Shown in pieces: positions 22,001 through 30,915 of a stretch of DNA of 64,000 nucleotides. The notes beneath the pieces were generated by a model, which was given only the letters and a program-made list of their open reading frames with translations, made no database searches and was not told where the DNA came from. The first letter of the stretch is position 1. The number at the start of each line of letters is the position of its first letter. Position numbers and translations under genes: made by a program. This stretch comes from Fragilariopsis cylindrus CCMP1102 (taxonomy: Eukaryota; Bacillariophyta; Bacillariophyceae; Bacillariales; Bacillariaceae): positions 1 through 64,000 of the forward strand of contig FMBT01000508.1 in NCBI GenBank assembly GCA_900095095.1, given 5' to 3'.

Positions 22001-25000
22001 CTTGGACGGTCGATGACATCAGAGCAATTCATGAGACTCACCAACAGCGACCATAAAAGAACGACGACGACTTTTCCTGAAAACGAAGATGGAGATGGCG
22101 AAGAACCTAACAAACGTCGATCGAAGTCACTCTCACAACGTTCGGAAAGGACACTTTCCTATAAATCAACCGGGTTATCTAATGCGGTACGGGCCATTGC
22201 AAGGGACCGTCGATCCAGACTAACAACGAATGCAGAAGCAGCAGTAGTATCATCTTCCCATCACCAAGAACATCTGCAATCAATCGCTCACCGGATGGTA
22301 CCGGTGAATATTGTCATTAAGAAAGAGACGAGAGCAAATGAAGAGGATGGAGATAACATCCTGGAAGAAGAACTTGAACATATTATAATGGAAAAACGTC
22401 ACGAAGAAAAAGAACCATGGAATCATGATCAGCAAATCAGACCATACAGTGCACCTTCCTACCAACTGACCAGCTCTCAGACACCATCATCAAGAAGTGA
22501 ACGATCCATAACACAATCTTCAATCCGATCGAATCTTCGATACGATCATACATACGACGATGATATGGCTCAGCAAAAACAACCGATGCCGTCATCATCG
22601 AGACAAGCTACTGTGATAGAATCCGAAATCGACATTAAAGGAGGTACAGAATCTTTAAACAGAATGTCTCCGAAAGAAGCGATATCAATCAAAGACAAGA
22701 TTCGTGCTTTCAATCTTAAGAAGTCACCGAGGAGTGTTAGTGAATTCGACTATAATCAAGGAGGAAAGCCCTTAGCTACAAGTGCCTGGGAAAGAAAGAG
22801 TATGTTGAAAGGAAACGAAGAAGAAGAAGAAAAGAAAGATGATGCCATAATTGGGAACTATCTTGATACAATAGAAAGAGAATACCCCAAGACTTATTAT
22901 GTTGGAGCAAATGACGACAGTGTTGGAACTAATAATGATGACTACAGTGTTCAGAGTCTCCGTGAACAACTGGAACAAAGAATAAACGGAAATGGGCATC
23001 ATGGCTTTGACAGCGACGATGATGAGGACGACGACAGAAGTGTGAGAAGCCTCCGTGAGATGTTTGAGCCTCCGGTGAACAAGCAGAACGGCGAAATCGT
23101 AAGCAATTTGAAAGCAAGATTCGAGCCTAAAATATCGAGAGTCGCTCGTTTATCTTTCACTGGGACGAATAATAATCTGGGTCTATTTGAAGCGAGAGAA
23201 GAAATCCAGGGGAAATCATTGGAGTCTAATTGGGGCAGAGAAGGGAAAGGACAGGCTATTCTTGGGAAGATCAAGCCAGAAAGAAATTCACGCCCGCCGC
23301 TTCAAAAGGAAACTGAGACAGATAAAAGGGAGAAAGTTACTATCAACACCGACAAAGGCAAGACATCGAAAAATGCAACCACCTCCGTCAATCGCAGGTT
23401 GAGCCAGTGGACCAAACGGCGTCAAATAGAAGATTCAACTGGTAACCATAGCAACCCATCTTATGATATGACCCCCGCAACGGAAGAGTCTACTCCTGAG
23501 ATTCGGCGTGAAATTTTCAGATTGTCAGAAGATAATGATCGAAAAATTCCGGGGTCACACTGGACTTCACAGGGAGTTCGCTATGAGCACGAAAAAGTAT
23601 CGCATAATAACTGCGCTCCAAAGGGATTGTCTACAGACTTCTCTGAATACTCCGATGCTGTTACGCTTGATGCGTCTATCTGTGAAGTATCCTATCTTTC
23701 AAATCCATCTGCAATTCGAAGCAAGGACAGCAGGGATAGTAGAGATACAGATCGATGTTCTGACGCAAGCTCTTCAGTATTTGACAATATTGCAAATAAA
23801 GCATACGCACCGATAAGTCCTCTGAATACTAGTAGATCTATACACGCGAAGTCGATTTTTGATGAACAAGGGAACGAAGAAGTCAGAAAAAATAGTTTCG
23901 TTTCATCTACTGCGAACGCTTCGAAATCGAACCAGGGATATATTTCCCCGATTACGCCAACGATATCGAGTTCTCAACGCCAAGCAATATCAGACTCATC
24001 TCCAAGTCAAGGAAACACGAATTATGAAAGATTATTATCACATTTTCATGGGCTTGAATCTTCCACTCGGTCTAGTCGATCAATGGACCATCCCCATCAA
24101 GCGCTTGAATCATCTAGTCGATCCAGCCGATCTCTGAACAATCCAAACCGGGCAGTCGATACTTCCAGCCGCTCCGACAGACTGGCAGAAAATCATCATA
24201 GTGTATTCGAATCTTCCACACGATCAGGCCGATCAATGGATAATCCTTATGATTTTCTCGGCTCAACTTCTTCTAGCCGATCAAGCCGATCAGTGGGCAA
24301 TCCTCATCGGATTCTCGATTCTTCGAATCGATCCAGTCGATCACTGGATACACCACGTTGGCGAAGGTCTCAATTATCGAATTTTGAATGCAAATTTCCA
24401 CCTTCGCCTAATCAGAGTCCAAACCCATCAAGCTCTCAATTTCAAAAAGATTATGGCCCATCTCGGGAAGACATTCGGAACCGATATCTCCCGAAGCCGG
24501 CAGTCGAATCATCACCGCCAGTGATCAAACAACCTGCTGTTCCCACCATGCCATCATCCTTTGATCCTAACTATGCGGCAATTATGGAATCTCGTCATAA
24601 GATGCTTTTGAGTCGACAGCGTGCTCTTGTCCACCGTCGAGCTAACCGAGAGAAAATTCATAGCTCTCAGAACGGCTTTTTCGGTAGGACATATCCGGAG
24701 AAGATGGAAACAAAACGAGAAGCGCCTACCGGTATTCATCAGAATTTTAGTTCTGTCTCTAAAGGAACCGCATATATATCACTTCAAGATAGAGAATCAT
24801 CTACGCCCATCCGTAACAACAAAAGCTACCCTCTAAGAGGATCGGAAACTACACCATGGCGGCTAAGTATTCCTTCAAAAGTACCTGAAAGAATACCATA
24901 TACATCATTGGTAGAATCGGAATACCCAAAGCGAAATCCGCATAATTTGAATGTACGTAGCCCTTCAACTCCCCCTGGAAATAACGTGAAACAAAACCCA

Positions 25001-25366
25001 TCAATCGTCTCGAAGATAAGGACAACTTTCGGCATGTCGACAAGCAAACCAAAACGGACGGCGCAAAACCAAGCTGTGATTGACAGGATATCAGCAGTTC
25101 GGGCCGCTCGCTTGAGGCGGAACCATACTTATGGGGATCGTGCTTTTGAGAACAGATCTTCTTACCGACAGAGAGGAATCAATAACGATAATTTCAATAA
25201 TGGACAAGCATCAAAATTGAATACTATAAACAATGTGACTTCAGGATACACGTACTACACGCATAATGACATGAACGAACCACACAATAATCGTGATGAT
25301 GAACAATCGCTTTCTACTAACGAATCAAATGCACAAGAATATGCTGCCAACCTGGCCGTAGATTAG
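19073..25366 (+). CDS. Giant disordered Arg/Ser-rich protein, function unknown
   Basis: A 2,097-residue single-exon protein from an ATG at 19073. No family recognised. The N-terminal 800 residues are dominated by Asn, Ser, Thr, Gln and Asp runs. Ordered islands include YGGISYLKGPPAVLRKGWTP, RVWQKAKLGGLRRQAVTVPG and YSGIQDRLGGGKYRAEDFVI. Around residues 1200-1365 a short amphipathic motif recurs (KDKIRAFNL, SVQSLREQLE, SVRSLREMFE, VSNLKARFE). A 17-residue repeat (SSxRSSRSxxNP type) occurs six times in DNA 24056-24361. The C-terminus is basic, with LARQRALVHRR-like and SAVRAARLRR helices. The design (long disorder, basic helices, RS-type repeats) suggests a scaffold or cytoskeleton- or RNA-linked protein, but that is a guess. 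Confidence 0.75.
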   Translation: MTAPSSSTRTTTTTVVPLLSRRRKGTTIASRYLEAIHCGGGGTSTILQIGTTDDGTVNTNNNSINNSARNRSRSNKNKNKSNSSVSNSSVSVSNSSVNNSSRTQRTTNTQQTPTQTTTQQLRTAHQTSIKTIAAAAAAFRSTPISKRGRVSSSSSSNNNSNSNSMSNLMNLSANVAKVADCSRSIVTASTMILDKSSSSISTPSHSPSGEQRGRHPTRRQQEQEQQQQQRRRGRSRTPNTFGTNSSTSNSSMRSMSRNGDNNSSNTNDNNNNSYTDTGNGNGGSSYYHAPGSRSTVPLSGSDNHDSSSDSSTSSIESSDSTRYLSIDVSNNDNDNDNWGSNNNNNNNSSSSSSRGRGRGIMMFPKTNPRHHSESPGPQPKSPGKNNNEKRSRSNKYSQFLTNHQQEHCNQEEPIITPFDEVKEEEDDDDTEQSFSEAGAPTEIITNSSSQRLRPFSLSTDSIVTAANTEVITNRTTDILSRVIQQQKEGENNRVSERVKKLQRGTMITTSNSSSSKTEQGRSQQSQHKYGGISYLKGPPAVLRKGWTPYSNEYVTSKNDDDDDDEQEVIPSLFDTQSQSSSVSSSDDLRIHLPSILTTASTTINGGSNNYNNDNKISRVSRLSRHVQNARQQSILSPSVSETTASITGDLPSVSSLKPEVGGSSLSKQQGPSSKFRNVFHGVEKEITKQQEIEEEKEDGREQSNNKINKRYDEAKIKQSATTTTTTVSTSTAANESIRTPRVWQKAKLGGLRRQAVTVPGNAAQVVALAAHYRKGKFTVRGAQQQQQQQQQEEQQQQQQEEEQKERSEVDDDNDGEEEEKHNSETGTSNTASQVESSVAPDPIINVAADKEEKYDDDDDDESSIPEYIEDYSGIQDRLGGGKYRAEDFVIYNQRPKQNVSEVFQSKKGPPSREDEINESSKHGDKTRRLDRNSSSRSDERGRSPIQLLFSLDRLDECNDSSIHESSIRSTSIRSRSLGRSMTSEQFMRLTNSDHKRTTTTFPENEDGDGEEPNKRRSKSLSQRSERTLSYKSTGLSNAVRAIARDRRSRLTTNAEAAVVSSSHHQEHLQSIAHRMVPVNIVIKKETRANEEDGDNILEEELEHIIMEKRHEEKEPWNHDQQIRPYSAPSYQLTSSQTPSSRSERSITQSSIRSNLRYDHTYDDDMAQQKQPMPSSSRQATVIESEIDIKGGTESLNRMSPKEAISIKDKIRAFNLKKSPRSVSEFDYNQGGKPLATSAWERKSMLKGNEEEEEKKDDAIIGNYLDTIEREYPKTYYVGANDDSVGTNNDDYSVQSLREQLEQRINGNGHHGFDSDDDEDDDRSVRSLREMFEPPVNKQNGEIVSNLKARFEPKISRVARLSFTGTNNNLGLFEAREEIQGKSLESNWGREGKGQAILGKIKPERNSRPPLQKETETDKREKVTINTDKGKTSKNATTSVNRRLSQWTKRRQIEDSTGNHSNPSYDMTPATEESTPEIRREIFRLSEDNDRKIPGSHWTSQGVRYEHEKVSHNNCAPKGLSTDFSEYSDAVTLDASICEVSYLSNPSAIRSKDSRDSRDTDRCSDASSSVFDNIANKAYAPISPLNTSRSIHAKSIFDEQGNEEVRKNSFVSSTANASKSNQGYISPITPTISSSQRQAISDSSPSQGNTNYERLLSHFHGLESSTRSSRSMDHPHQALESSSRSSRSLNNPNRAVDTSSRSDRLAENHHSVFESSTRSGRSMDNPYDFLGSTSSSRSSRSVGNPHRILDSSNRSSRSLDTPRWRRSQLSNFECKFPPSPNQSPNPSSSQFQKDYGPSREDIRNRYLPKPAVESSPPVIKQPAVPTMPSSFDPNYAAIMESRHKMLLSRQRALVHRRANREKIHSSQNGFFGRTYPEKMETKREAPTGIHQNFSSVSKGTAYISLQDRESSTPIRNNKSYPLRGSETTPWRLSIPSKVPERIPYTSLVESEYPKRNPHNLNVRSPSTPPGNNVKQNPSIVSKIRTTFGMSTSKPKRTAQNQAVIDRISAVRAARLRRNHTYGDRAFENRSSYRQRGINNDNFNNGQASKLNTINNVTSGYTYYTHNDMNEPHNNRDDEQSLSTNESNAQEYAANLAVD
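24056..24361 (+). repeat. Six tandem 51-base coding repeats
   Basis: Each unit codes for about 17 residues of the form ESSTRSSRSMDHPHQAL. Five units are near 51 bases and one is longer by two codons. The repeats vary at synonymous and non-synonymous sites, so the array is not recent. Confidence 0.85.
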
Positions 25367-26025
25367 ATAATTTAAAGGGGATAACCTAAATTTTGTTCAT
25401 TTTGAATATTACGAATACAACATCATCTAATACTATAGAATGTGCACGAATTAGCAATACAGTAATTTTATGCTTTTCGTACAAGTATGATATTAAACAT
25501 ACTCATATTAGAGTAGAGGGAGGAGACAGGAATTTAATCTTAAAAATGTCAGTTTTCTTTCATTTCTTTATCATGAAGACCAATCGATTTCACAGTAGAG
25601 ATAGATACACTGCCTGTATATTGAGAGCTATAACAGTAAAATTTGATTTCCCACACATATGAATTTTACCAGTAAAAAGAAACTCGTCACACTCAAATTT
25701 TGCTTGCCGCGCGCGCGGAGGGCAGTTTTTAAAAAAATCGCTGAAAAAAATAGTTTTTCTCTCTATTTATTTATTGTCACATCATCATCATCATCATCAT
25801 CAGCAGCAGCATTCCTGGTTTCATTCCTCGTCAGACTCTCAGCACTTTATAACGACAAAACAACCAGCAAAAGAAACAGGAGAGTCGAGTGAAGCCGCTT
25901 TACTTCGTCAACAGCAAGGAATAGAGTTGCAGTGGGCAGGCTTACACAAAAAGAAAACACAACAGTCGATCGAATCGAATCAATCTGAATACGGTAGCCC
26001 ATTCCTTCAAAAATTCACTCAGAAG
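25367..26025. other. Intergenic / 5' leader region
   Basis: About 660 bases between two plus-strand genes. The downstream frame stays open for 84 codons before its first ATG and codes there for a His/Gln run from (CAT)n(CAG)n at 25779-25812. That may be transcribed leader or an unseen upstream exon. Confidence 0.4.
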
Positions 26026-28020
26026 ATGATGAACGGGACAATAATAATAAAGCGTACGACGAATCTCATTTCATCAACTTTGACACCGCGTGAGAATAGC
26101 AATAACAAGAATAAGTCGCAACAACAACAACAACAACAACAATCGAGGAAGCTATCACAGATTTCATCTTTCAAGTTTTTGTTTCTGGTGTGTATTATCG
26201 TTGTTGTAAATTTTTCGATCTTGTCTACCTTATTGAACAAAAACGATGCCGCTGCTCAGAGAATCCTTTCCTCTCAAAATAATAATGCATATGATTATTT
26301 GACTTCGACGAAGTATGAGAACAGCGATCATAGTAGTACAACATCAAAATCTATCAGTAGCAGCAGTAATAGAAGCAGTAGTAGTACTGAGGATAAAATT
26401 AGCATACCGTATTATTTAAAAGGAAAGACTCAATATCAACAACAAACAAAATTTAATCATAAAACGACATTTCAACTTATACAGAATGAGGTGGCAAAAC
26501 CTGTTAATGAATCACAACGCGTGTGGGTGTTATCCGATAGTGTAAAGTCACCAACACGAAATCATGAATCTGTTCTTCTTGAATATAATGATGAAAATGA
26601 AATAAGTAAACAAATTCTTATCAACGTTCTTGGTCGATATTCACGGGGCGTACAATGGATGGATCTTCAAACGGGTGAACAAAATACGCTAGAAACAAAT
26701 GGAACGGATCCTGATCATCGTCCACTGAATGACTTGAATCATGTTGCAAGTGTTGTAGTCGATTCTATCGATGATGGTAGTAGTAGTAGTAGTAGTAGTA
26801 GTAGAAAGAAAAAAGAAATTTGGCTGCCTTGTGGTTTTCACAATGATCGTATTGGAAAAGAAGTATCGAGTAACTACGTCCGGTAAGAAAGTCTAGACAA
26901 AAAGAAGCGTCATTTTGCATCGAAGGTATGACTATCGGTATATCTTAAATCTAATAATATCTATATTTTCTTCCTTCCTTCCTTCTACCTTAAAATAGGA
27001 TTATTGATTTGGAAACGATGCAAGTAAGAGTTGGACCAAAACTTCCATATTCAGGAGGTGCTTGTGGAGCTGCTACAATTGAAGCGATTCCTGGTGAACC
27101 TCCACTTATATGTGCATTTGGAGGGACGGATGGAAATCATGATAAAGGTGAGCAGTACAGTGATAACTATAATAGAAGAAGAAGAAGACATTGTTATTTT
27201 TCGTCAATGATAAATCATTTCTCATTTATTTCATTTCATTCTATCATGAAATCTACCAGGTATATTCTTGCCATATGTATCATGTTACGACCGTGTAACA
27301 AAGAAATGGGTGTATCCATTTGGGAAACTTCCAGTTGGTATGGATCATTTAAGTGTTGTTGTTGTCCCGAAGGCTGCATGTCATCCACAGGATCCGACGA
27401 GGGTTCTTGTGTTTAATTTTCGTACCAAGAATTATTCGACGCATACGTCAGCCGAAATTTTAGCATTTGATATACCTAAAGATGGATGGACACGAGACGT
27501 GTTAGAGAGTATTACAGCCGACGAGGAGGGTGATTGGTATACATTTGCCAATCATACATTCAACGGAGGAGAGGATGAAGCGTATGCACCGAGAGATGCA
27601 TCCGGTGTTGTTATGGCAAATAATGGCAAGTCTGTTGTGAATTTTGGTGGGATCAATCAAGTAAGAAACCCCCTATGGAAGAAAGGAAATAGGAAAAATG
27701 GACCAAAAGTATTCTCCACTTGGTACTCAACCGTCCGAGAACTTAACGTATGCTCGAAAACATGGGAAAAGGTAGCCGATTTGGGTATACAAACATTTGC
27801 ATTAATGTCATCAGCTTCTACGAAACTCAATACAGCATTCTTTTGTGGTGGTTCGATGTACAGACAAGATTTCAATGGTAATACTGAATTGTGTCTAGCT
27901 ATACAAATACCAGGAATCAAGTTTTGGAATCATCGTACAGCGGCTACGGAAAATTTTCCAGCGAAATTCCAAGTCGGGGGCAAAGCTGAAAAGACTGGGA
28001 CAAGCTTAGAATATAGTTGA
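26026..28020 (+). CDS. Membrane-anchored Kelch-like beta-propeller protein (3 exons)
   Basis: Exons 26026-26882, 26999-27147 and 27260-28020 give 588 residues. Both introns are GT-AG (116 and 112 bases), and joining them restores the frame through VRIIDLETM and DKGIFLPYV. The start is the first ATG; a longer frame upstream has none. A Gln run precedes one membrane segment (FKFLFLVCIIVVVNFSILST, about residues 47-66), then a Ser-rich stem, as in type II Golgi or surface proteins. The rest shows blade-like features of Kelch/galactose-oxidase propellers: GGACGAATIE, ICAFGGTDGNHDKG, YDRVTKKW, VVNFGGINQVRNP, CSKTWEKVADLG and AFFCGGSMY. Substrate or partner unknown. Confidence 0.75.
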
Positions 28021-28407
28021 AAGAAAACACACACGCACACACACACACAAATCCATACAACCATCATCCGAAGTTCAACTAGCTAGCTAGTAGTCCCGAC
28101 GAGACCAAAAGGAAGGAAGAGATGGAAAATACTGACATTTAGCATGGATGTGATGCAAGTGGCACGAACGCGATATGAGGCTGCTTGTTTTGTTCTAAAC
28201 ATTTAGTTATGCTCTACGTAGATCAATTGGTCTGAAAAGGGAATAGCGAAAGATATAAGAAAATGACTGATGCTCGTGGAGTCCCCTAAAAAAATATATT
28301 AAAGTATCTTATATTTTTCGCTACTCTCACAAAAATCCTACCGTACTGCAGTAATTTGCTAGTGCTCTCCAGGGATTTCTGGAAAAATATAAAGTTGACT
28401 TGTAATT
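28021..28407. other. Intergenic region between convergent genes
   Basis: About 390 bases holding the 3' flanks of two convergent genes. A (CA)n run lies at 28026-28050, just after a stop codon, and AGCTAGCTAG at about 28080. No gene seen. Confidence 0.5.
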
Positions 28408-30228
28408 CTATCCCTCCCTCAAAATTTTCCACAGTATGTATTTCGTTTCCAACAAGCCGGCTTCGTTTCTATAATGACTAGAATCAGGGGAGGAATCCCA
28501 GACAGGACCGATGAGAAAGCTCGTATCCACCAGGGAGAGAACCTCCTTGCCATCCTCATTGGTAGCATGGGTCTCTACAATTTCCTTGAGGAGAGAGGTA
28601 GCCATTTCGGCATTGGGGATGGTTCGATAGTCTCTAGCCGGACATTGGTGAAAATCAAATCCCATGGCATTGGCGTGGGCCGATCGCAACAGAATTTTCT
28701 CCAGTTGATTCTTTGGGCTAGCAACCGCAGATTTGAACATCTCCACAACCGTGGTCATGTCGCGCTTCCAGTCGGAAAAATGGATGCTTTTATGCTTAAA
28801 GGAAAAGGGGTGCTGGAAGAGACCGATGACGACGTGGGTGCACAACCGGTGTCTTCCCTCGAGTAGGTTAAAAATGGATGATTCCTTCAGATCCTTGGGA
28901 TCCTGAAACTCCATTCTTTGGCACGCCAGGCTCGAAATGTCCGGGCTATCACTCAGGATATCGTTACATTTCTCTTGGAGAACCTCCGCATGGCTCGCCC
29001 CCACGAAACATACGATGGCTGGTCGATGGGGCTCGACTATGCTGCTGTTGGCAGTGTTGTTTTGCCCGTATGTTTCCAGTACCGGTCGGATCCCTCGCCG
29101 ATTGAGCATCTCGTGCGGACCATCGCTCCAGCGATAGGTATATGGTTGAAACTGTGATACGCCCTTGACCGAGTTGCAAAAGTCGCTTTTCCGGAGCATG
29201 CACAATGTGCTGTTGCTGGTTTCGCAATTAATTCTTTCGTTACGATTCGTATAATGACATTCTTTGGGGACGTATCGTGTGTACAATGGAACCATAGCAT
29301 TATTTGTGTCGTTCTTGTTGGTATTGGATTCATTCTGAGGATTACTATGGGTGTTTGTTTCGACAAGACTCTTGTGCAACCATTGGCCTTTTGGACCGCT
29401 ACTCTTGTCGAGCCGCCGTTTGTGTTGGCTTGGTGCCACCAAAGGAAAATCTTCTTCCTCTTCGATTTGTATGTGGACCGATGCATTGGTTTGCGTAATC
29501 CGATTCGCACCTTCGACGGGGCTTTCCAGGCAGATGTTTGTAATACTCTTTGTAGTATTCCGAACGTCTTCTTCGCTATATCGCTCGCACAAAAAAATAA
29601 TAATTTCCAAATAATACGTTCCGGAAACCGGCATGGAGGATTGATCGTAGACTCCCACCACCAGTAGATCCGTAGGATTGTCTTCGAATTCGAAATCGAT
29701 CGAGGATAGGGACCATCCCGAGAGTCGTCCTTTCAAAAATGGGTTTTGGCACCTCCGATTCGATGATTTGTTGAGATGGACTTCGATGCGAGTCTTGGAT
29801 GGGACGTGGGTGATGTTTACAATGTCCAGGCGAGCATAGCTAGAGTTTCCATTCATTGGAAGAATTATGGTAGGTGACAACCGCGGTGGCGGACCGGAGA
29901 CGGAATCGGGGATGGAATCGGACGGATCCGCACTTTTATTGGTGGAGGAATCAATCGAATCCTTGTTGGTGCTTGTAGGAAAGAAAGTTGAGTTTGATAG
30001 TGTCACCACAGCTGCCAATGGTCCGGAATCTAGTTGATTCAATTCACTCGTATCGAGAGATACACTGCTCGGCAATGCTTGCTTACGGATGACTGTGCCT
30101 TGGATCTCGGTGACGGTGACTCCCCCCATCCCTTTCGATAGCAGGGCAAAGATTGAAAGCAGGACAAAAATCAGCGCCACGAACGCCAAACTATCTCGAG
30201 CAACCTTTTTCCTTACTAATCTGATCAT
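28408..30228 (-). CDS. Type II membrane protein, PC-esterase/SGNH-like (PMR5/TBL kin)
   Basis: 606 residues from the ATG at 30228. One N-terminal membrane segment (LAFVALIFVLLSIFALLSKG, about residues 15-34) follows a short basic tail, so the catalytic part would face the Golgi lumen. Residues 35-370 hold a Ser/Thr stem and a beta-rich region with YARLDIVNITH and YYLEIIIFLCERY. The C-terminal third has FVGASHAEVL (about residues 405-412), in the place of the GDS block of PC-esterase/GDSL hydrolases, and near the end WDSSPDSSHYRNEAG, which fits the DxxH catalytic block. The first block reads GAS rather than GDS. Relatives acetylate wall polysaccharides or cap structures. Acyl transfer in the secretory pathway is likely but not certain. 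Confidence 0.65.
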   Translation of the reverse strand: MIRLVRKKVARDSLAFVALIFVLLSIFALLSKGMGGVTVTEIQGTVIRKQALPSSVSLDTSELNQLDSGPLAAVVTLSNSTFFPTSTNKDSIDSSTNKSADPSDSIPDSVSGPPPRLSPTIILPMNGNSSYARLDIVNITHVPSKTRIEVHLNKSSNRRCQNPFLKGRLSGWSLSSIDFEFEDNPTDLLVVGVYDQSSMPVSGTYYLEIIIFLCERYSEEDVRNTTKSITNICLESPVEGANRITQTNASVHIQIEEEEDFPLVAPSQHKRRLDKSSGPKGQWLHKSLVETNTHSNPQNESNTNKNDTNNAMVPLYTRYVPKECHYTNRNERINCETSNSTLCMLRKSDFCNSVKGVSQFQPYTYRWSDGPHEMLNRRGIRPVLETYGQNNTANSSIVEPHRPAIVCFVGASHAEVLQEKCNDILSDSPDISSLACQRMEFQDPKDLKESSIFNLLEGRHRLCTHVVIGLFQHPFSFKHKSIHFSDWKRDMTTVVEMFKSAVASPKNQLEKILLRSAHANAMGFDFHQCPARDYRTIPNAEMATSLLKEIVETHATNEDGKEVLSLVDTSFLIGPVWDSSPDSSHYRNEAGLLETKYILWKILREG

Positions 30229-30295
30229 CGTTTGTACTTGATTGTCTCGAGCAACCTTTTCCCTTCCTAATCTGATCGTCGCTTGTACTTGATTG
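30194..30295. repeat. 51-base tandem duplication at a gene start
   Basis: Two head-to-tail copies (30194-30244 and 30245-30295), both opening with TCTCGAGCAACCTTTT. The inner copy carries the start codon and first residues of the minus-strand PC-esterase-like gene; in the outer copy the ATG equivalent reads ACG. The 51-base length keeps frame. Confidence 0.85.
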
Positions 30296-30316
30296 GTTTC
30301 TAGTTGTAATCAAGAA

Positions 30317-30440
30317 GTATTAAAATTTCCAAGTGTGCGGTTTTTACTATCGTTATGTTTATGGTTTTTGCTCATAATATTTAATATTTGTCGATACCGT
30401 TTAATTATTATTACTTAACAAAACATGATCCAAGTTACTT
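30317..30440 (+). repeat. Dispersed repeat, copy A (inverted partner at 35495-35617)
   Basis: Starts GTATTAAAATTTCC and includes GGTTTTTGCTCATAATATTT and AATTATTATTAC. The partner reads on the other strand with a few changes and one short gap, estimated by eye at 85-90% identical. No coding content. It could be a small MITE-like element or a shared upstream element. Confidence 0.7.
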
Positions 30441-30525
30441 GAAGTTTAAAAATATAATAATAGAAGTATACAAGTAAGAGAGGAAACAGTAATAGCTGAC
30501 ATCGATTTCATTAGACCTCTTAAGA
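30437..30525 (+). repeat. Direct repeat upstream of agmatine deiminase
   Basis: Shares GTTTAAAAAT, AAGAGAGGAAA and a perfect 28-base core (30493-30520) with a copy at 32153-32225 beyond the agmatine deiminase gene. Confidence 0.75.
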
Positions 30526-30915
30526 TAAAAGCTCGAATTACACGTATTTGTACGTTGCTGAAAACGCGTAACGACGCTCATAACTTCCGAATTTACACCA
30601 CTTGTTTACGTAAAACTTCAGCCTACTTAAGTAAGTGATGGCTTCAGTTTTCCTAATAAAACTTCATGCAACGAACGTTCGTTGCCTTCAGTTTTAATGT
30701 ACAGTACCAAGAAAGTACCATGTTGATACGTAGTTCCTCGGCACTAGTAATCATGGTACTTTCGCGCAGCGTAAAACACGCAAGTTATGTTAATACTGCT
30801 ATTCTAATTAATTGTCGAACAGAGTCAAGAATGATGACGGAAGGAAGAAAGAAACGTATCAAAGTTCAATACTGTATGATTGAAGAAAAAGCGAAACAAG
30901 AGTACGTCGAGTGAA

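Larger units (their letters stand above)
30229..30915. other. Divergent intergenic region with dispersed repeats
   Basis: About 690 bases between the PC-esterase-like and agmatine deiminase genes. It holds the outer 51-base duplicate, a 120-base repeat (inverted copy near 35.5 kb) and a second repeat whose direct copy lies beyond the agmatine deiminase gene. Confidence 0.6.

Noticed and set aside
24056-24361. CRISPR-like spacing of repeats
   Set aside because: The array is in frame, codes for protein and has no unique spacers; the host is eukaryotic.
25774-26025. N-terminal His/Gln-rich extension of the Kelch-like protein
   Set aside because: The frame is open but contains no ATG and begins only with TTG; left as leader.
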